Shown: positions 1-8,339, counted from the stretch's first letter. The stretch: DNA of 20,554 nucleotides from Actinobacillus sp. (GCA_020026115.1 JAHHQY010000027.1:1-20554), one strand, 5' to 3'. Numbers and translations: made by a program. Notes: generated from the letters alone by a model not told the origin.

Positions 1-38
1 CAATCACTTCTGCTCGACCTTTTTTAAGGGGAATTTTT

Positions 39-923
39 CTAATTTTCGTTATAGGCTCTGTCTAAAAATACTTTGCTTTTCTCAAAATCTTCTTGATTTC
101 TTACTTTAATTTCTACATCGCCCGTACCAATATGCCCAATTCCTTTTACGCTACGAATAAAGCCCGCTTCTTCTTCAATGCTTTGGCTATCCAGCGCTAA
201 ACTTAAAACAAGGCATTCTTTATTTAAACTCAAGCAAACGATATTTCTCACTTTTTTAAAGGCAATGTAATGTTTCGTTTGATGTTCGACCACATCATCG
301 CCTAAAGACTCCATATAAATACTGACTTCATCGCAAAGTTTTTGTATTTTTTCCGATGTATTATCGTATTTATCTAAATGAGATTTATAATTTCCACCTT
401 GATTTAATGGGGATTCCTCTTCTTTTAAAACAAAGTTTGGCGTATTTAAATGTTCAAATAAAACAAGGTGATCGTACTTTTTATAGTTCACCAGCTTAAT
501 ATTTCGCTGTATTTGGTTTACAGCATGTAAATCATATTTATTAAAATTGTTCGCAATACAAATGACGCAAGGCGCACGCCAATCAATTTCACTTGCCACT
601 TGATAGCCGAGTTTCTCCATCACAATTAATTTAAAATCCGCTTTATGATCGAGCAACCAATCAAGGTAAAAAAGTCCTTGATTTATCACGTTTTCATTAA
701 CGCTTCTTTTGTATTCAAAAATAACGGGGCTATTATTTTCATCGATGCCAATGGAATCCATGCGACCATTTTTTATCGCAAACTCACTCGCAAGAAAACG
801 CACGCCAAACATGGTTTCCATATTCTTTTCAATTAAATTTTGCAATTCTTTTTCAAGATTCACCATTTTTGGGGAAAGTTCTTCTACCCCACCATTTATT
901 TTATAAAGTTTAATGTCTGACAC
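39..923 (-). CDS. DUF5655 protein with PD-(D/E)XK nuclease-like N-terminal half
   Basis: A 294-residue soluble protein of unproven function. The N-terminal half (about residues 35-110) has the layout of a PD-(D/E)XK nuclease fold: GRMDSIG with D56, then E70-Y-K72 at the end of a strand, then Q82 in the following helix (NQGLFYLDW). This resembles DUF91/NucS-like and 'predicted transport protein' families. The C-terminal part (about 188-292) looks like a DUF5655 domain. The start is a GTG at 923-921, supported by an AAGGA Shine-Dalgarno about 8 bases upstream. There is no signal peptide or membrane segment. It stands alone: a terminator separates it from nagK upstream, and no partner gene is visible before the window edge. 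Metal-dependent DNA cleavage or DNA binding is inferred from the motif only. The sequence shows the motif spacing; the family names come from memory. Confidence 0.75.
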   Translation of the reverse strand: MSDIKLYKINGGVEELSPKMVNLEKELQNLIEKNMETMFGVRFLASEFAIKNGRMDSIGIDENNSPVIFEYKRSVNENVINQGLFYLDWLLDHKADFKLIVMEKLGYQVASEIDWRAPCVICIANNFNKYDLHAVNQIQRNIKLVNYKKYDHLVLFEHLNTPNFVLKEEESPLNQGGNYKSHLDKYDNTSEKIQKLCDEVSIYMESLGDDVVEHQTKHYIAFKKVRNIVCLSLNKECLVLSLALDSQSIEEEAGFIRSVKGIGHIGTGDVEIKVRNQEDFEKSKVFLDRAYNEN

Positions 924-940
924 CTTTGCCTTTCCTTTTA

Positions 941-970
941 TTTAAAAAAGGCCATAGAAAAATGGCCTTC
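941..970 (-). terminator. Intrinsic terminator after nagK
   Basis: The arms AAGGCCAT (948-955) and ATGGCCTT (962-969) form a perfect 8-bp stem around a 6-base loop. On the minus strand the stem is followed by a run of T. It ends the pgpB-nagK transcript before the DUF5655 gene. Confidence 0.85.
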
Positions 971-1032
971 AGGTTATGTTTATTATTTTTTATCGTATCG
1001 TTCTTGCGCCGAAAAAAAGTTTAGAGATTTTT

Positions 1033-1950
1033 TCAAGCATCTTGCAAGCATAAAGCCGCAGCGCCTCTTGTTCCGCCTGCATCACCAAATTGTGCTTTTT
1101 TAATCTTTGGCACTTTCGCACTTCGCATAAGATGAGCGGGTAATAATTGCGGTAACGCCTCATATAAATAATCAAAATTCGACAAACCGCCCCCTAAAAC
1201 GATTTCTTCTGGGTCTAGAGCTGTAATAATATTGCCCAAACAAATGGCGCAAAGTTGCATAAATTTTTCAACAAATGCTTGTGTTTCTAAGTGGCCTTCG
1301 TAGAATTTTTGGATAATTTCTGGTGCGCTCAGGGTTTCTAAGCATAAATCTCGATACAGCATTTCAAAGCCACGGCCAGAAAGGTAGGTATCTAAACAGG
1401 CTTGGCGACCACAACCACAAGGGTAAATTGGGGCTTTATCCCAACCTAATAATTTTAAGGCTTGATAATTAAGTTGCAGATGTCCTAACTCGCCCGCCAT
1501 ACCATTGCGACCGCTGTAAATTTTGCCGTCTAAAATTAAGCCACCACCAAAACCTGTGCCTAAAATTAAGCCGAGTAAATTTTTTTTCTTCTGACCTAAA
1601 GAATCGATAGCTTCGGATAAAGCAAAACAGTTCGCATCATTTTCCGCATAGACTTTCCGCCCTAAGCGTTCGCTTAAATCTTGTAAAATGCGCTGATTAT
1701 TCGCAACGGCAATATTGGTAATTTCAGCAATGCCGGTTTGTTGGTTAATAAAACCTGGAATACCTAAACCCACTTTGCCTTTTAAATTAAATTGACTGTC
1801 GGCCCGTTCTACTAAAGTCACGATGGCGTTTAACCAATTTTCATAACTGTCTTGCGGGGTTGGCACACGTTCTGAGGTTAATTTTTCTAATTGTTGATTA
1901 AACACCGCTAATTCAATTTTCGTGCCACCAACATCAATGCCATATAACAT
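1033..1950 (-). CDS. nagK: N-acetyl-D-glucosamine kinase (ROK family)
   Basis: Phosphorylates N-acetylglucosamine with ATP in the cytoplasm, giving GlcNAc-6-phosphate for cell-wall recycling and amino-sugar use. With the ATG at 1950 the protein has 305 residues, close to E. coli NagK (303). Motifs in order: DVGGT (6-10, phosphate binding), GLGIPG (61-66), NDAN with the catalytic Asp at 105, GTGFGGG (131-137), the sugar-contacting E154 and H157, the ROK zinc motif CGCGRQAC (C178, C180, C185), and a late glycine-rich VLGGGLSN (251-258). A GTG six bases further upstream overlaps the AAGGAG Shine-Dalgarno, so the ATG at 1950, five bases after it, is the better start. It begins 9 bases after the pgpB stop codon, so the two are probably co-transcribed and translationally coupled. 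The sequence is strongly Haemophilus-like. Confidence 0.95.
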   Translation of the reverse strand: MLYGIDVGGTKIELAVFNQQLEKLTSERVPTPQDSYENWLNAIVTLVERADSQFNLKGKVGLGIPGFINQQTGIAEITNIAVANNQRILQDLSERLGRKVYAENDANCFALSEAIDSLGQKKKNLLGLILGTGFGGGLILDGKIYSGRNGMAGELGHLQLNYQALKLLGWDKAPIYPCGCGRQACLDTYLSGRGFEMLYRDLCLETLSAPEIIQKFYEGHLETQAFVEKFMQLCAICLGNIITALDPEEIVLGGGLSNFDYLYEALPQLLPAHLMRSAKVPKIKKAQFGDAGGTRGAAALCLQDA

Positions 1951-1959
1951 TTTCACTCC

Positions 1960-2694
1960 TTATTTTTCTGCCCAGTTTGCAAAATATTTTTTCTTTTCTA
2001 GCCACATAAATAAAGGCACATTCAAAAGCCAAGCTAAGCCAATTGAAGCAATTAAATCTTGCGGATAATGCATACCTAATTGCACTCGACTTAATAAAAC
2101 CAACCAAGCCCAAACTAATATAACGGGCAGAATTTTTTGTAATGGACGATTTTTCGGTGCGAGTTGCGCAAAGCCCACGGCCAACATTAACCACACCGCC
2201 ACAAATAAACTATGGCCAGAAGGAAAAGAATAGCTTGTTTCTTTAGCACGGTGTTTCACTAACCATTTTGGCGTTTGGCGCGCATTTTGTTTGTAATAAG
2301 CTTTCACCACTTCCGCGCGCTCTTTTTTAGCTAATTGATGAAAATTTGCAGATGGCATGTCTGTTTGTGACAATAACGCGCTCATAAAAGGACGCTCTTC
2401 TTGCACTAACGGTTTTAGCACGGATTTAATGCCTTGGCTGACTATCACCATACCGGCCATAATGCCAATAACGAGCAAGGCTTTTTTCTTATTTTTCAAA
2501 GCATAAAAATAAAATAATGCGAAGATTGCACAGGTTATTAAGGCGTAAGGCTTGCTGGCGGTTTGGGTGAAATAAAACAACCCATGGGCGAAAGCGTCAT
2601 AATTCGCACTCTCTTGCCAAGGTTCTTGCCCATAAAACAGCCCTATGGGTAACAATAAAAGCAGTAAAGTATAGAGTGAAAGGCGTTTAAGCAT
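1960..2694 (-). CDS. pgpB: PAP2-family phosphatidylglycerophosphatase B
   Basis: An integral inner-membrane lipid phosphatase of 244 residues (E. coli PgpB is 254). The family removes phosphate from phosphatidylglycerol phosphate, undecaprenyl pyrophosphate and related lipids on the periplasmic side. All three PAP2 motifs are present: K94 followed by R101-P102, PSGH (158-161, with H161), and SR (202-203) followed by H209 and D213. The N-terminal hydrophobic stretch (6-20) and segments near 50-65, 72-88, 162-178, 188-202 and 216-232 fit a six-helix enzyme. The ATG is preceded by AAGGA. It is the first gene of a pair with nagK and diverges from ribA across 80 bases. The exact lipid substrate cannot be read from sequence. 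The coding region contains one copy of the CTCGCACCGAA repeat. Confidence 0.92.
   Translation of the reverse strand: MLKRLSLYTLLLLLLPIGLFYGQEPWQESANYDAFAHGLFYFTQTASKPYALITCAIFALFYFYALKNKKKALLVIGIMAGMVIVSQGIKSVLKPLVQEERPFMSALLSQTDMPSANFHQLAKKERAEVVKAYYKQNARQTPKWLVKHRAKETSYSFPSGHSLFVAVWLMLAVGFAQLAPKNRPLQKILPVILVWAWLVLLSRVQLGMHYPQDLIASIGLAWLLNVPLFMWLEKKKYFANWAEK
2153..2163 (-). repeat. CTCGCACCGAA dispersed motif, copy 1 (inside pgpB)
   Basis: Exact CTCGCACCGAA on the minus strand, followed by A-rich sequence (AAATCG). The same bases extended follow the uvrC copy. Confidence 0.8.
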
Positions 2695-2715
2695 GTAATT
2701 TTTCCTTTTTTAGCT

Positions 2716-2721
2716 TATAAT
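2716..2721 (+). promoter_or_regulatory. Possible ribA -10 hexamer
   Basis: A perfect TATAAT lies 54 bases before the ribA start in the 80-base gap between divergent pgpB and ribA. No convincing -35 hexamer sits 16-18 bases upstream, so this is tentative. I see no FMN riboswitch: the gap is too short. Confidence 0.3.
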
Positions 2722-2774
2722 TCAACACAATTTTGTATTTTAGCATTTAAACAAGAAAAAAATAGGATTTATCC

Positions 2775-3425
2775 ATGTCAGATATTCAACGGGTTAGCGA
2801 AGCCAATTTACCCACCGAATTTGGGGCGTTTCGCATTGTAGGCTTTGAAAGTCCAAGCACAAAAAAAGAACATATCGCTTTGGTCATGGGCGATGTGAGC
2901 GATGGTCAACCAGTACTTGCACGTATTCATTCCGAATGTTTAACGGGCGACACCTTGCACAGCTTAAAATGTGATTGCGGTTTCCAATTAACCACCGCAT
3001 TAAAACAAATCAGCCAAGAAGGGCGTGGCGTGTTAATTTATCATCGCGAAGAAGGACGCGGAATTGGCTTAATCAATAAAATTCGTGCCTATGCGTTACA
3101 AGATCAAGGTATGGATACCATCGAAGCCAACTTAGCCTTAGGCTTTGCCGCCGATGAACGGGATTTTAGCGTTTGTGCGGATATGTTTAATTTACTTGGT
3201 GTCACGCAAGTCCGTTTATTAACGAATAATCCGCAAAAAATCGATACGATGAAACAAGCGGGCATCAATGTTGTTGAGCGCGTGCCTTTAAACGTTGGGG
3301 AAAACCGTTACAACACAAAATATTTAGATACTAAAATGAAAAAAATGGGGCATTTTATTGTCCATAACGGCAAAGAACATAAACTTGCTTGCCCACATTG
3401 TCGTGAAGAAATTCCCGAAAAGTAA
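2775..3425 (+). CDS. ribA: GTP cyclohydrolase II
   Basis: Catalyses the first committed step of riboflavin synthesis: GTP to diaminohydroxy-phosphoribosylaminopyrimidine, formate and pyrophosphate, with zinc. The protein is 216 residues, against 196 for E. coli RibA. It is the single-domain form, not the RibBA fusion. Zinc ligands are C55, C66 and C68 in SECLTGDTLHSLKCDCG. The GTP-site motif HREEGRG spans 90-96, followed by GLINKIRAYALQD, and LLTNNPQK lies at 148-155. The ATG has an AGGA about 9 bases upstream. The C-terminal tail holds a Cys pair (C206, C209), which is common in gammaproteobacterial RibA. It is followed at once by a strong terminator. The next riboflavin-pathway gene here, ribF, is 8.8 kb away in another operon. 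Confidence 0.97.
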   Translation: MSDIQRVSEANLPTEFGAFRIVGFESPSTKKEHIALVMGDVSDGQPVLARIHSECLTGDTLHSLKCDCGFQLTTALKQISQEGRGVLIYHREEGRGIGLINKIRAYALQDQGMDTIEANLALGFAADERDFSVCADMFNLLGVTQVRLLTNNPQKIDTMKQAGINVVERVPLNVGENRYNTKYLDTKMKKMGHFIVHNGKEHKLACPHCREEIPEK

Positions 3426-3434
3426 TCATCTTTC

Positions 3435-3462
3435 ATCGCGCGGTTCTCGCGCGATTTTTTTA
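3435..3462 (+). terminator. Intrinsic terminator after ribA
   Basis: A perfect GC-rich stem, ATCGCGCG (3435-3442) and CGCGCGAT (3448-3455), around a 5-base loop, followed by a run of seven T. The glnE Shine-Dalgarno begins only about 5 bases after the T run. Confidence 0.92.
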
Positions 3463-3476
3463 TTTTGAGGTTCCTT

Positions 3477-6305
3477 ATGCCCCTTTCCTACGCAACGCAA
3501 ACATTCCAAACCTTATACGCCTCGCTTCCTTGTGCGCCAGCCATTAGCGAAGAACATAAACAGCAACTTTGCTATGCTTTATCTCTGTCAGATTTACTTG
3601 CCGAAACTTGGCAAAAACAGCCTGATTTTTTTGTTCAATGCTTGCAAACCCTTCCTTTACCCACAGAAAAAACAGCACTCGCGCCGAAAATTTTTTCTCA
3701 GCTTAACGCTATTGAAAATACAGAAGAATTTAAAAAAATCTTGCGCCAAATTCGTTATCGCGAAATGGCTACTTTAAGTTTGTGCCAAAGTTTAAATCTT
3801 ATTAGCGTTGAAGAAACGTTACGCAAATTATCCGATTTAGCCGAATGTTTAATTTTACAAGCGCGCGATTGGCTTTATCGTCAGGCTTGCGCTGAAATGG
3901 GAACGCCAACAAATGCACAAGGCCAGGCCATTCCCTTGCAAATATTAGCCATGGGAAAATTAGGCGGTGGGGAATTAAATTTTTCTTCCGATATTGATTT
4001 AATTTTTGCTTTTGAAGAACAAGGGAAAACGCAAGGGGGACGGCGTTGTGTGGAAAACAGCAAATTTTTTACACGTTTAGGCCAACGTTTAATTCATGCT
4101 TTGGCCGATTTTACCCCAGATGGTTTTGTGTATCGCGTTGATATGCGTCTTCGCCCTTTCGGGGAAGCGGGCGCTTTAGCCTTAAGTTATACGGCCTTAG
4201 AACAATATTATCAAACTCAAGGACGCGATTGGGAACGTTACGCTATGTTAAAAGCGCGCCTTTTAGGGGAAAGCCTGCCTCATCCTTTGCAACAAATGTT
4301 ACGCCCTTTTGTCTATCGCCGTTATATTGATTTTAGCGTGTTGCAATCTTTGCGAGAAATGAAAGAAAAAATTGCCCGCGAAGTGCGCCGTCGTGCTTTA
4401 AGTAATAATATAAAATTAGGCGCAGGCGGTATTCGTGAAATTGAATTTATCGTACAAGTTTTCCAACTTATTCGTGGGGGACGTGAAGTCAGTTTACAAA
4501 ATCCGTCACTTTTACAAGTTTTACCTAAGTTAACCGCCCTGCAACTTATTACAGAACCCCAAGAACAAGCATTGCAAGATGCTTACCTTTTCTTACGCCG
4601 TACGGAAAATGTTTTACAAGCCATTCACGATGAGCAAACACAAACTTTGCCTGAAAATATTCAAGATAAACAACGTTTAATGCAAGCCTGCCAATACTTT
4701 TATGGTGATAAAAAATCTTATCATTACGCCATCAATAATTGGGCTGATTTTTGTCTGACCTTGCATCAACATCAACAAAATGTGCGTACCATTTTTAATG
4801 CGTTAATTGGTGAAGAAACGCCAGAAAATTCCAGCGAACATCCTTGGCAAGATTTTTTAGAAGACGATTTTTCTTTTGCGCAAGAAGCACAAAAAACGCC
4901 AGCTTTAACTCATCTTTTACCTTTACTGGCCGATTTTAAACAACAAGTTAATAAGCGTCCCATCGGACAACGTGGACGCAGTGTTTTGAAAAAACTCTTC
5001 CCTCTTTTATTGCAAGAAGTGTTGCGTTATCCCGATTGCGCGCAGTTTTTCCCACGCATCGTACAAATTTTAGAAAATATTTTAACGCGCACCACTTATT
5101 TAGAATTGCTTTTGGAAAATCCGCCTGCTTTACAGCAACTTATTGAATTATGTGCAAAATCCAAACTTATCGCAGAACAAGTCGCTCAACATCCACTTTT
5201 ATTAGATGAGTTACTCAATCGTCATGCTTTATTAAATCCACCCGCGTTTGAAAGCTACCCTAATCTTTTGCGTGAATTTTTATTACGTTTTCCCCCTGAT
5301 GACGAAGAACTCTTTTTAGATGCCTTGCGCCAATTTAAACAAAGTGCGGTTTTAAAAGTGGCTGCCGCAGATATTTTAGGGGGCTTATCCGTTATGAAAG
5401 TGAGCGATCATTTAACTTATTTAGCCCAAGCCATTTTGCAAGAAGTCGTCCATTTTGCATGGCAACAAATGACGCATCGCTTTGGCACGCCCGAAGGCTT
5501 GGCGGAAGATGAAAAAGGCTTGCTGGTTATCGCTTACGGCAAATTAGGTGGTATTGAATTAGGCTATAAATCTGATTTAGATGTGGTTTTTTTATTTGAT
5601 CATAGACAAGGCGTCACGCAAGGTGGGCGAAAATCTATTGAAAATGCGCTTTTTTATGTGAAATTAACACAAAAAATTCTGCGCATTTTCACTATGCGCA
5701 CTTCCGCGGGCATTTTGTATGACGTGGATATTCGCTTACGTCCCGAAGGCGATGCGGGCTTAGTTTGCTGTTCCTTATCCTCTTTTGCTCAATATCAACA
5801 ATTTTCAGCTTGGACATGGGAAAAACAGGCTTTAGTGCGTACTCGCGCCATTTTTGGTGATGAGCGTTTAAAAGCGGAATTTAATGTTTTACGGCAAAAC
5901 ATCTTAATGCAAAAACGTGATATTCATGAGTTAAAACAAGAAGTTAGTGCTATGCGCGAAAAAATGTGCCAGCAAGAAAATCAGCATCTCGGCTTTCATT
6001 TAAAAAATGATCGTGGCGGCATTCAAGATATTGAATTTATTGCACAATTTTTAGTATTAGCCTACGCGAAAGACTCGCCTACTTATGCGAAATGGTCAGA
6101 TAATGTGCGTATTTTCGCGGAAATTGGCGCTGAAAGCACTCATTTAAGCCAGCAAGAATGCGCCAAACTGAGCCAAATTTACACCGCACTTCGCAATCAA
6201 ATTCATCATCAAAATTTATTAGGCTTGCCTATTATCGTTGATGAAGGGCCTTGGCAAGAAGCGCGCGCCTTTATTTTGAATATTTGGCAAAAACTTTTCG
6301 CTTAA
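3477..6305 (+). CDS. glnE: Bifunctional glutamine synthetase adenylyltransferase/adenylyl-removing enzyme
   Basis: Controls glutamine synthetase by attaching AMP to it or removing AMP from it, in response to PII and glutamine. The protein has 942 residues (E. coli 946). Two nucleotidyltransferase cores are intact: the N-terminal de-adenylylase with GELNFSSDIDLIF (D172, D174) and the C-terminal adenylylase with GYKSDLDVVFLFD (D700, D702). Each is followed by the family's VYRVDMRLRPFGEAGAL or LYDVDIRLRPEGDAG motif and by a GGIREIEFI or GGIQDIEFI helical-domain motif. A TTG twelve bases upstream is in frame, but the ATG at 3477 follows GAGG by 6 bases and is preferred. The start lies just after the ribA terminator, so its promoter must be inside ribA or it relies on read-through. 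The gene carries one copy of the new dispersed motif and two Haemophilus-type uptake 9-mers. Confidence 0.96.
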   Translation: MPLSYATQTFQTLYASLPCAPAISEEHKQQLCYALSLSDLLAETWQKQPDFFVQCLQTLPLPTEKTALAPKIFSQLNAIENTEEFKKILRQIRYREMATLSLCQSLNLISVEETLRKLSDLAECLILQARDWLYRQACAEMGTPTNAQGQAIPLQILAMGKLGGGELNFSSDIDLIFAFEEQGKTQGGRRCVENSKFFTRLGQRLIHALADFTPDGFVYRVDMRLRPFGEAGALALSYTALEQYYQTQGRDWERYAMLKARLLGESLPHPLQQMLRPFVYRRYIDFSVLQSLREMKEKIAREVRRRALSNNIKLGAGGIREIEFIVQVFQLIRGGREVSLQNPSLLQVLPKLTALQLITEPQEQALQDAYLFLRRTENVLQAIHDEQTQTLPENIQDKQRLMQACQYFYGDKKSYHYAINNWADFCLTLHQHQQNVRTIFNALIGEETPENSSEHPWQDFLEDDFSFAQEAQKTPALTHLLPLLADFKQQVNKRPIGQRGRSVLKKLFPLLLQEVLRYPDCAQFFPRIVQILENILTRTTYLELLLENPPALQQLIELCAKSKLIAEQVAQHPLLLDELLNRHALLNPPAFESYPNLLREFLLRFPPDDEELFLDALRQFKQSAVLKVAAADILGGLSVMKVSDHLTYLAQAILQEVVHFAWQQMTHRFGTPEGLAEDEKGLLVIAYGKLGGIELGYKSDLDVVFLFDHRQGVTQGGRKSIENALFYVKLTQKILRIFTMRTSAGILYDVDIRLRPEGDAGLVCCSLSSFAQYQQFSAWTWEKQALVRTRAIFGDERLKAEFNVLRQNILMQKRDIHELKQEVSAMREKMCQQENQHLGFHLKNDRGGIQDIEFIAQFLVLAYAKDSPTYAKWSDNVRIFAEIGAESTHLSQQECAKLSQIYTALRNQIHHQNLLGLPIIVDEGPWQEARAFILNIWQKLFA
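3675..3690 (+). repeat. CTCGCGCCGAA dispersed motif, copy 2 (inside glnE)
   Basis: GCACTCGCGCCGAAAA, followed by TTTTTT. All 16 bases are identical to the uvrC copy at 10266-10281, although the codons differ (ALAPK here, TRAEK there). Confidence 0.85.
5342..5350 (+). repeat. Haemophilus-type DNA uptake signal 9-mer
   Basis: Exact AAGTGCGGT with a preceding A and a following TTTAAAA, which matches the AT-rich flank of the Haemophilus uptake sequence. It lies within glnE. Confidence 0.6.
6183..6191 (-). repeat. Haemophilus-type DNA uptake signal 9-mer
   Basis: ACCGCACTT on the plus strand, which is AAGTGCGGT on the minus strand, inside the 3' part of glnE. The flank is less typical than at 5342. 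Confidence 0.5.
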
Positions 6306-6313
6306 TTCAATCT

Positions 6314-6368
6314 ACACTCGCACCGAAAATTCGTACTCTTTTTCTGTGCGCAGTGTATTTTTTTTGAG
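6314..6368 (+). terminator. Terminator after glnE, containing motif copy 3
   Basis: ACACTCGCACCGAAAA (6314-6329) pairs imperfectly with TTTTTCTGTGCGCAGTGT further right (outer ACACT/AGTGT, GCAC/GTGC, GAAAA/TTTTC), followed by eight T. The left arm holds an exact CTCGCACCGAA at 6317-6327. Confidence 0.75.
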
Positions 6369-6392
6369 AATTTTTTTGCTTTCTTTTATACT
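6364..6392 (+). promoter_or_regulatory. Sigma-70 promoter for the LTA-synthase-like gene
   Basis: TTGAGA (6364-6369), a 17-base spacer and TATACT (6387-6392): good hexamers at ideal spacing. Transcription would start near 6399, leaving a leader of about 24 bases with no clear Shine-Dalgarno before the ATG at 6423. Confidence 0.65.
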
Positions 6393-6422
6393 TCGCCAAT
6401 TCTTTTTTATCTTGAAAACATT

Positions 6423-8339
6423 ATGCGTAAATTTAAAAACTTTTTCTCTTTATTTATCATTACCTTATGTATTCTTTCTGGTTTGCGGGGCATTTTATTT
6501 TTAGCTTATCCTGCCGATTTTAGTGCTTTAACCCATTGGGAAATCATTCAATCTTTCCTTATGGGCGTTCGCGTAGACATTATCGCAACCTCTCTCGCTT
6601 TCGCTTTACCTGCCTTGTTATACTTTTTACCTTTCCCGTTCATTCAACGCAAATGGGTACAAGTTAGCATCTTTTCGCTACTTTTTCTCAGCATTTCTTT
6701 GATTATCATGATTGTATGCGGTGACCTATTATATTTTAATCACGTTCATCGCCATGTCGCCAAGGAAATGGCTGCTGTGGGCAATGATGTGGGCATTTTA
6801 TTGGAAACGGCAAAAGCGCATTGGGCTTTATTATTCGCCTTTTTGGCCTTTGAATTCTTTCTTTTCGCGCTCTTTAAAAAGCTGTTAAATTTTAATGTCA
6901 ATTCTGCTTTTAACTTAAAAAACATTGGCTTATTTATTCTTGTGGTTGCTTTATTAGCCCTTGGCGTGCGTAATAAATTTGTGGGAAAACCTTTTGGGGT
7001 ATCCGATGCCTTTACCAGCAATAAAAGTGCGAGCGGAAATTTGGCCTTAAATGGGGTGTTTTCGATGCTAAAAAGCCTGAAAAATCAGCCTAAACTGCAT
7101 TTTATGCCTAATGAAGAAGCGCAAAAATTAGTGCAAGAACAATTACAATCTCGCACTTTTCGTTTTGTCGATAAAAAATACCCTCTTTTACGTCAATTAG
7201 ATGTGCCGGCAAAATTAACAACTCAGCCCAATGTGGTGATCATTTTATTAGAAAGCTGGAGCGCGAAATATATTGATAGTTTTTCTGGTAATCATTTTGG
7301 CGTAACTAAAAACTTCGACCGCATTGCACGTAACGGTTTGAAATTTGATAACTTTTATGCCAATGGTCAACGGAGTATTGAGGGCATTAGCGCACTTTTC
7401 ACTGGCCTGCCTGTGTTACCTTATTCCGCTTATTTAGGTCATGGTTTAGAGCTGTCTCATTTATCGTATTTAGGTAATGTGGCTAAAAAAGCTGGCTATG
7501 CGACCCTTGCGATGCAAAGCTCGAAACGCAGTTCATTTCGCGTCGATTCTATCGCCACTTTAGCGGGCTTTAATGAGTATTACGGTGCGGAAGATATTCC
7601 TGATTTACATTGGGAAGAAAGCGCACAAAAACCGACCTTTGGTGCGTGGGATAACAATATGTTGCAGTTTTATTTGCAAAAAATTAACCAACTGCAAGCG
7701 CCGTTTTTTGCCTTTACCTTTACGGCTTCAACCCATTCACCCTTTGTAAGCCCTGGTAAAAAATGGGAAAAATATCCTCATCAAGAAGACCATATTTTCG
7801 GTTATTTAAACACCTTAAATTATGCTGATGAAGCCATTGGACGTTTTATGGCGGAAGCGGAAAAACAGCCTTGGTTTGATAATACTATTTTTGTTTTCTT
7901 AGCCGATCACGCTTTAGGTTTGGCTGATGACCACAGTTTGCAAAAAGCTGGCCTGAAAGTTGAGGCGGATCGCCCATTAGAAAATATGCGCATTCCTTTG
8001 GTGATTTACGCGCCGAAAATTTTCACCCCACAAGTGATTGAGCGTCTAGGTTCGCAAGCTGACCTTTTCCCAACTCTTGCCCATTTATTAGGTTGGAAAA
8101 CACCGATTGCGACAACCTCAAACTCGCTTTTTGCTCAGCACGATAAGCCTTTTGTGCTGTTCGCCAATGGGGATTTACTCGGTTTTATTCGCCCACAAGG
8201 CTACATTAAACACAATTTAAACAAAACCTTAGAAAACAATTTAAGCCCCCAAGCGGTACAAACGGCTTTGGCCTTTTATCAACTGCTAGGGCAATTACAA
8301 GAAGAAAACCGTATTGCCCCGGCTTATCAACAAAATTAA
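6423..8339 (+). CDS. LTA-synthase family membrane sulfatase-like transferase
   Basis: A 638-residue inner-membrane enzyme with five N-terminal membrane helices (about 7-29, 45-70, 79-100, 132-152 and 166-182) and a large periplasmic alkaline-phosphatase-fold domain from about residue 265. Metal and catalytic features: E277 in ILLESWS, a putative nucleophile S318 in NGQRSIEG, TH at 437-438 in TASTHSPF, and D495-H496 in FLADHALG. Gram-positive LtaS uses Thr as nucleophile; Ser is inferred here from position. Gram-negative bacteria do not make lipoteichoic acid, so a phosphoglycerol or phosphoethanolamine transferase acting on an envelope lipid or glycan is likely. The acceptor is unknown. It is a single-gene unit with its own promoter and terminator, between glnE and nfsB. 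Family assignment is firm, specific substrate is not. Confidence 0.88.
   Translation: MRKFKNFFSLFIITLCILSGLRGILFLAYPADFSALTHWEIIQSFLMGVRVDIIATSLAFALPALLYFLPFPFIQRKWVQVSIFSLLFLSISLIIMIVCGDLLYFNHVHRHVAKEMAAVGNDVGILLETAKAHWALLFAFLAFEFFLFALFKKLLNFNVNSAFNLKNIGLFILVVALLALGVRNKFVGKPFGVSDAFTSNKSASGNLALNGVFSMLKSLKNQPKLHFMPNEEAQKLVQEQLQSRTFRFVDKKYPLLRQLDVPAKLTTQPNVVIILLESWSAKYIDSFSGNHFGVTKNFDRIARNGLKFDNFYANGQRSIEGISALFTGLPVLPYSAYLGHGLELSHLSYLGNVAKKAGYATLAMQSSKRSSFRVDSIATLAGFNEYYGAEDIPDLHWEESAQKPTFGAWDNNMLQFYLQKINQLQAPFFAFTFTASTHSPFVSPGKKWEKYPHQEDHIFGYLNTLNYADEAIGRFMAEAEKQPWFDNTIFVFLADHALGLADDHSLQKAGLKVEADRPLENMRIPLVIYAPKIFTPQVIERLGSQADLFPTLAHLLGWKTPIATTSNSLFAQHDKPFVLFANGDLLGFIRPQGYIKHNLNKTLENNLSPQAVQTALAFYQLLGQLQEENRIAPAYQQN

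Noticed and set aside
1..38. Possible 3' end of a gene at the left edge
   Set aside because: Too short to assign; CCTTTTTTAAGG there is a weak inverted repeat and not a convincing terminator.
1951..1956. GTG start for nagK two codons upstream
   Set aside because: It overlaps the AAGGAG Shine-Dalgarno; the ATG at 1950 has normal spacing.
3465..3476. TTG start for glnE
   Set aside because: It would precede its own ribosome-binding GAGG; the ATG at 3477 fits.
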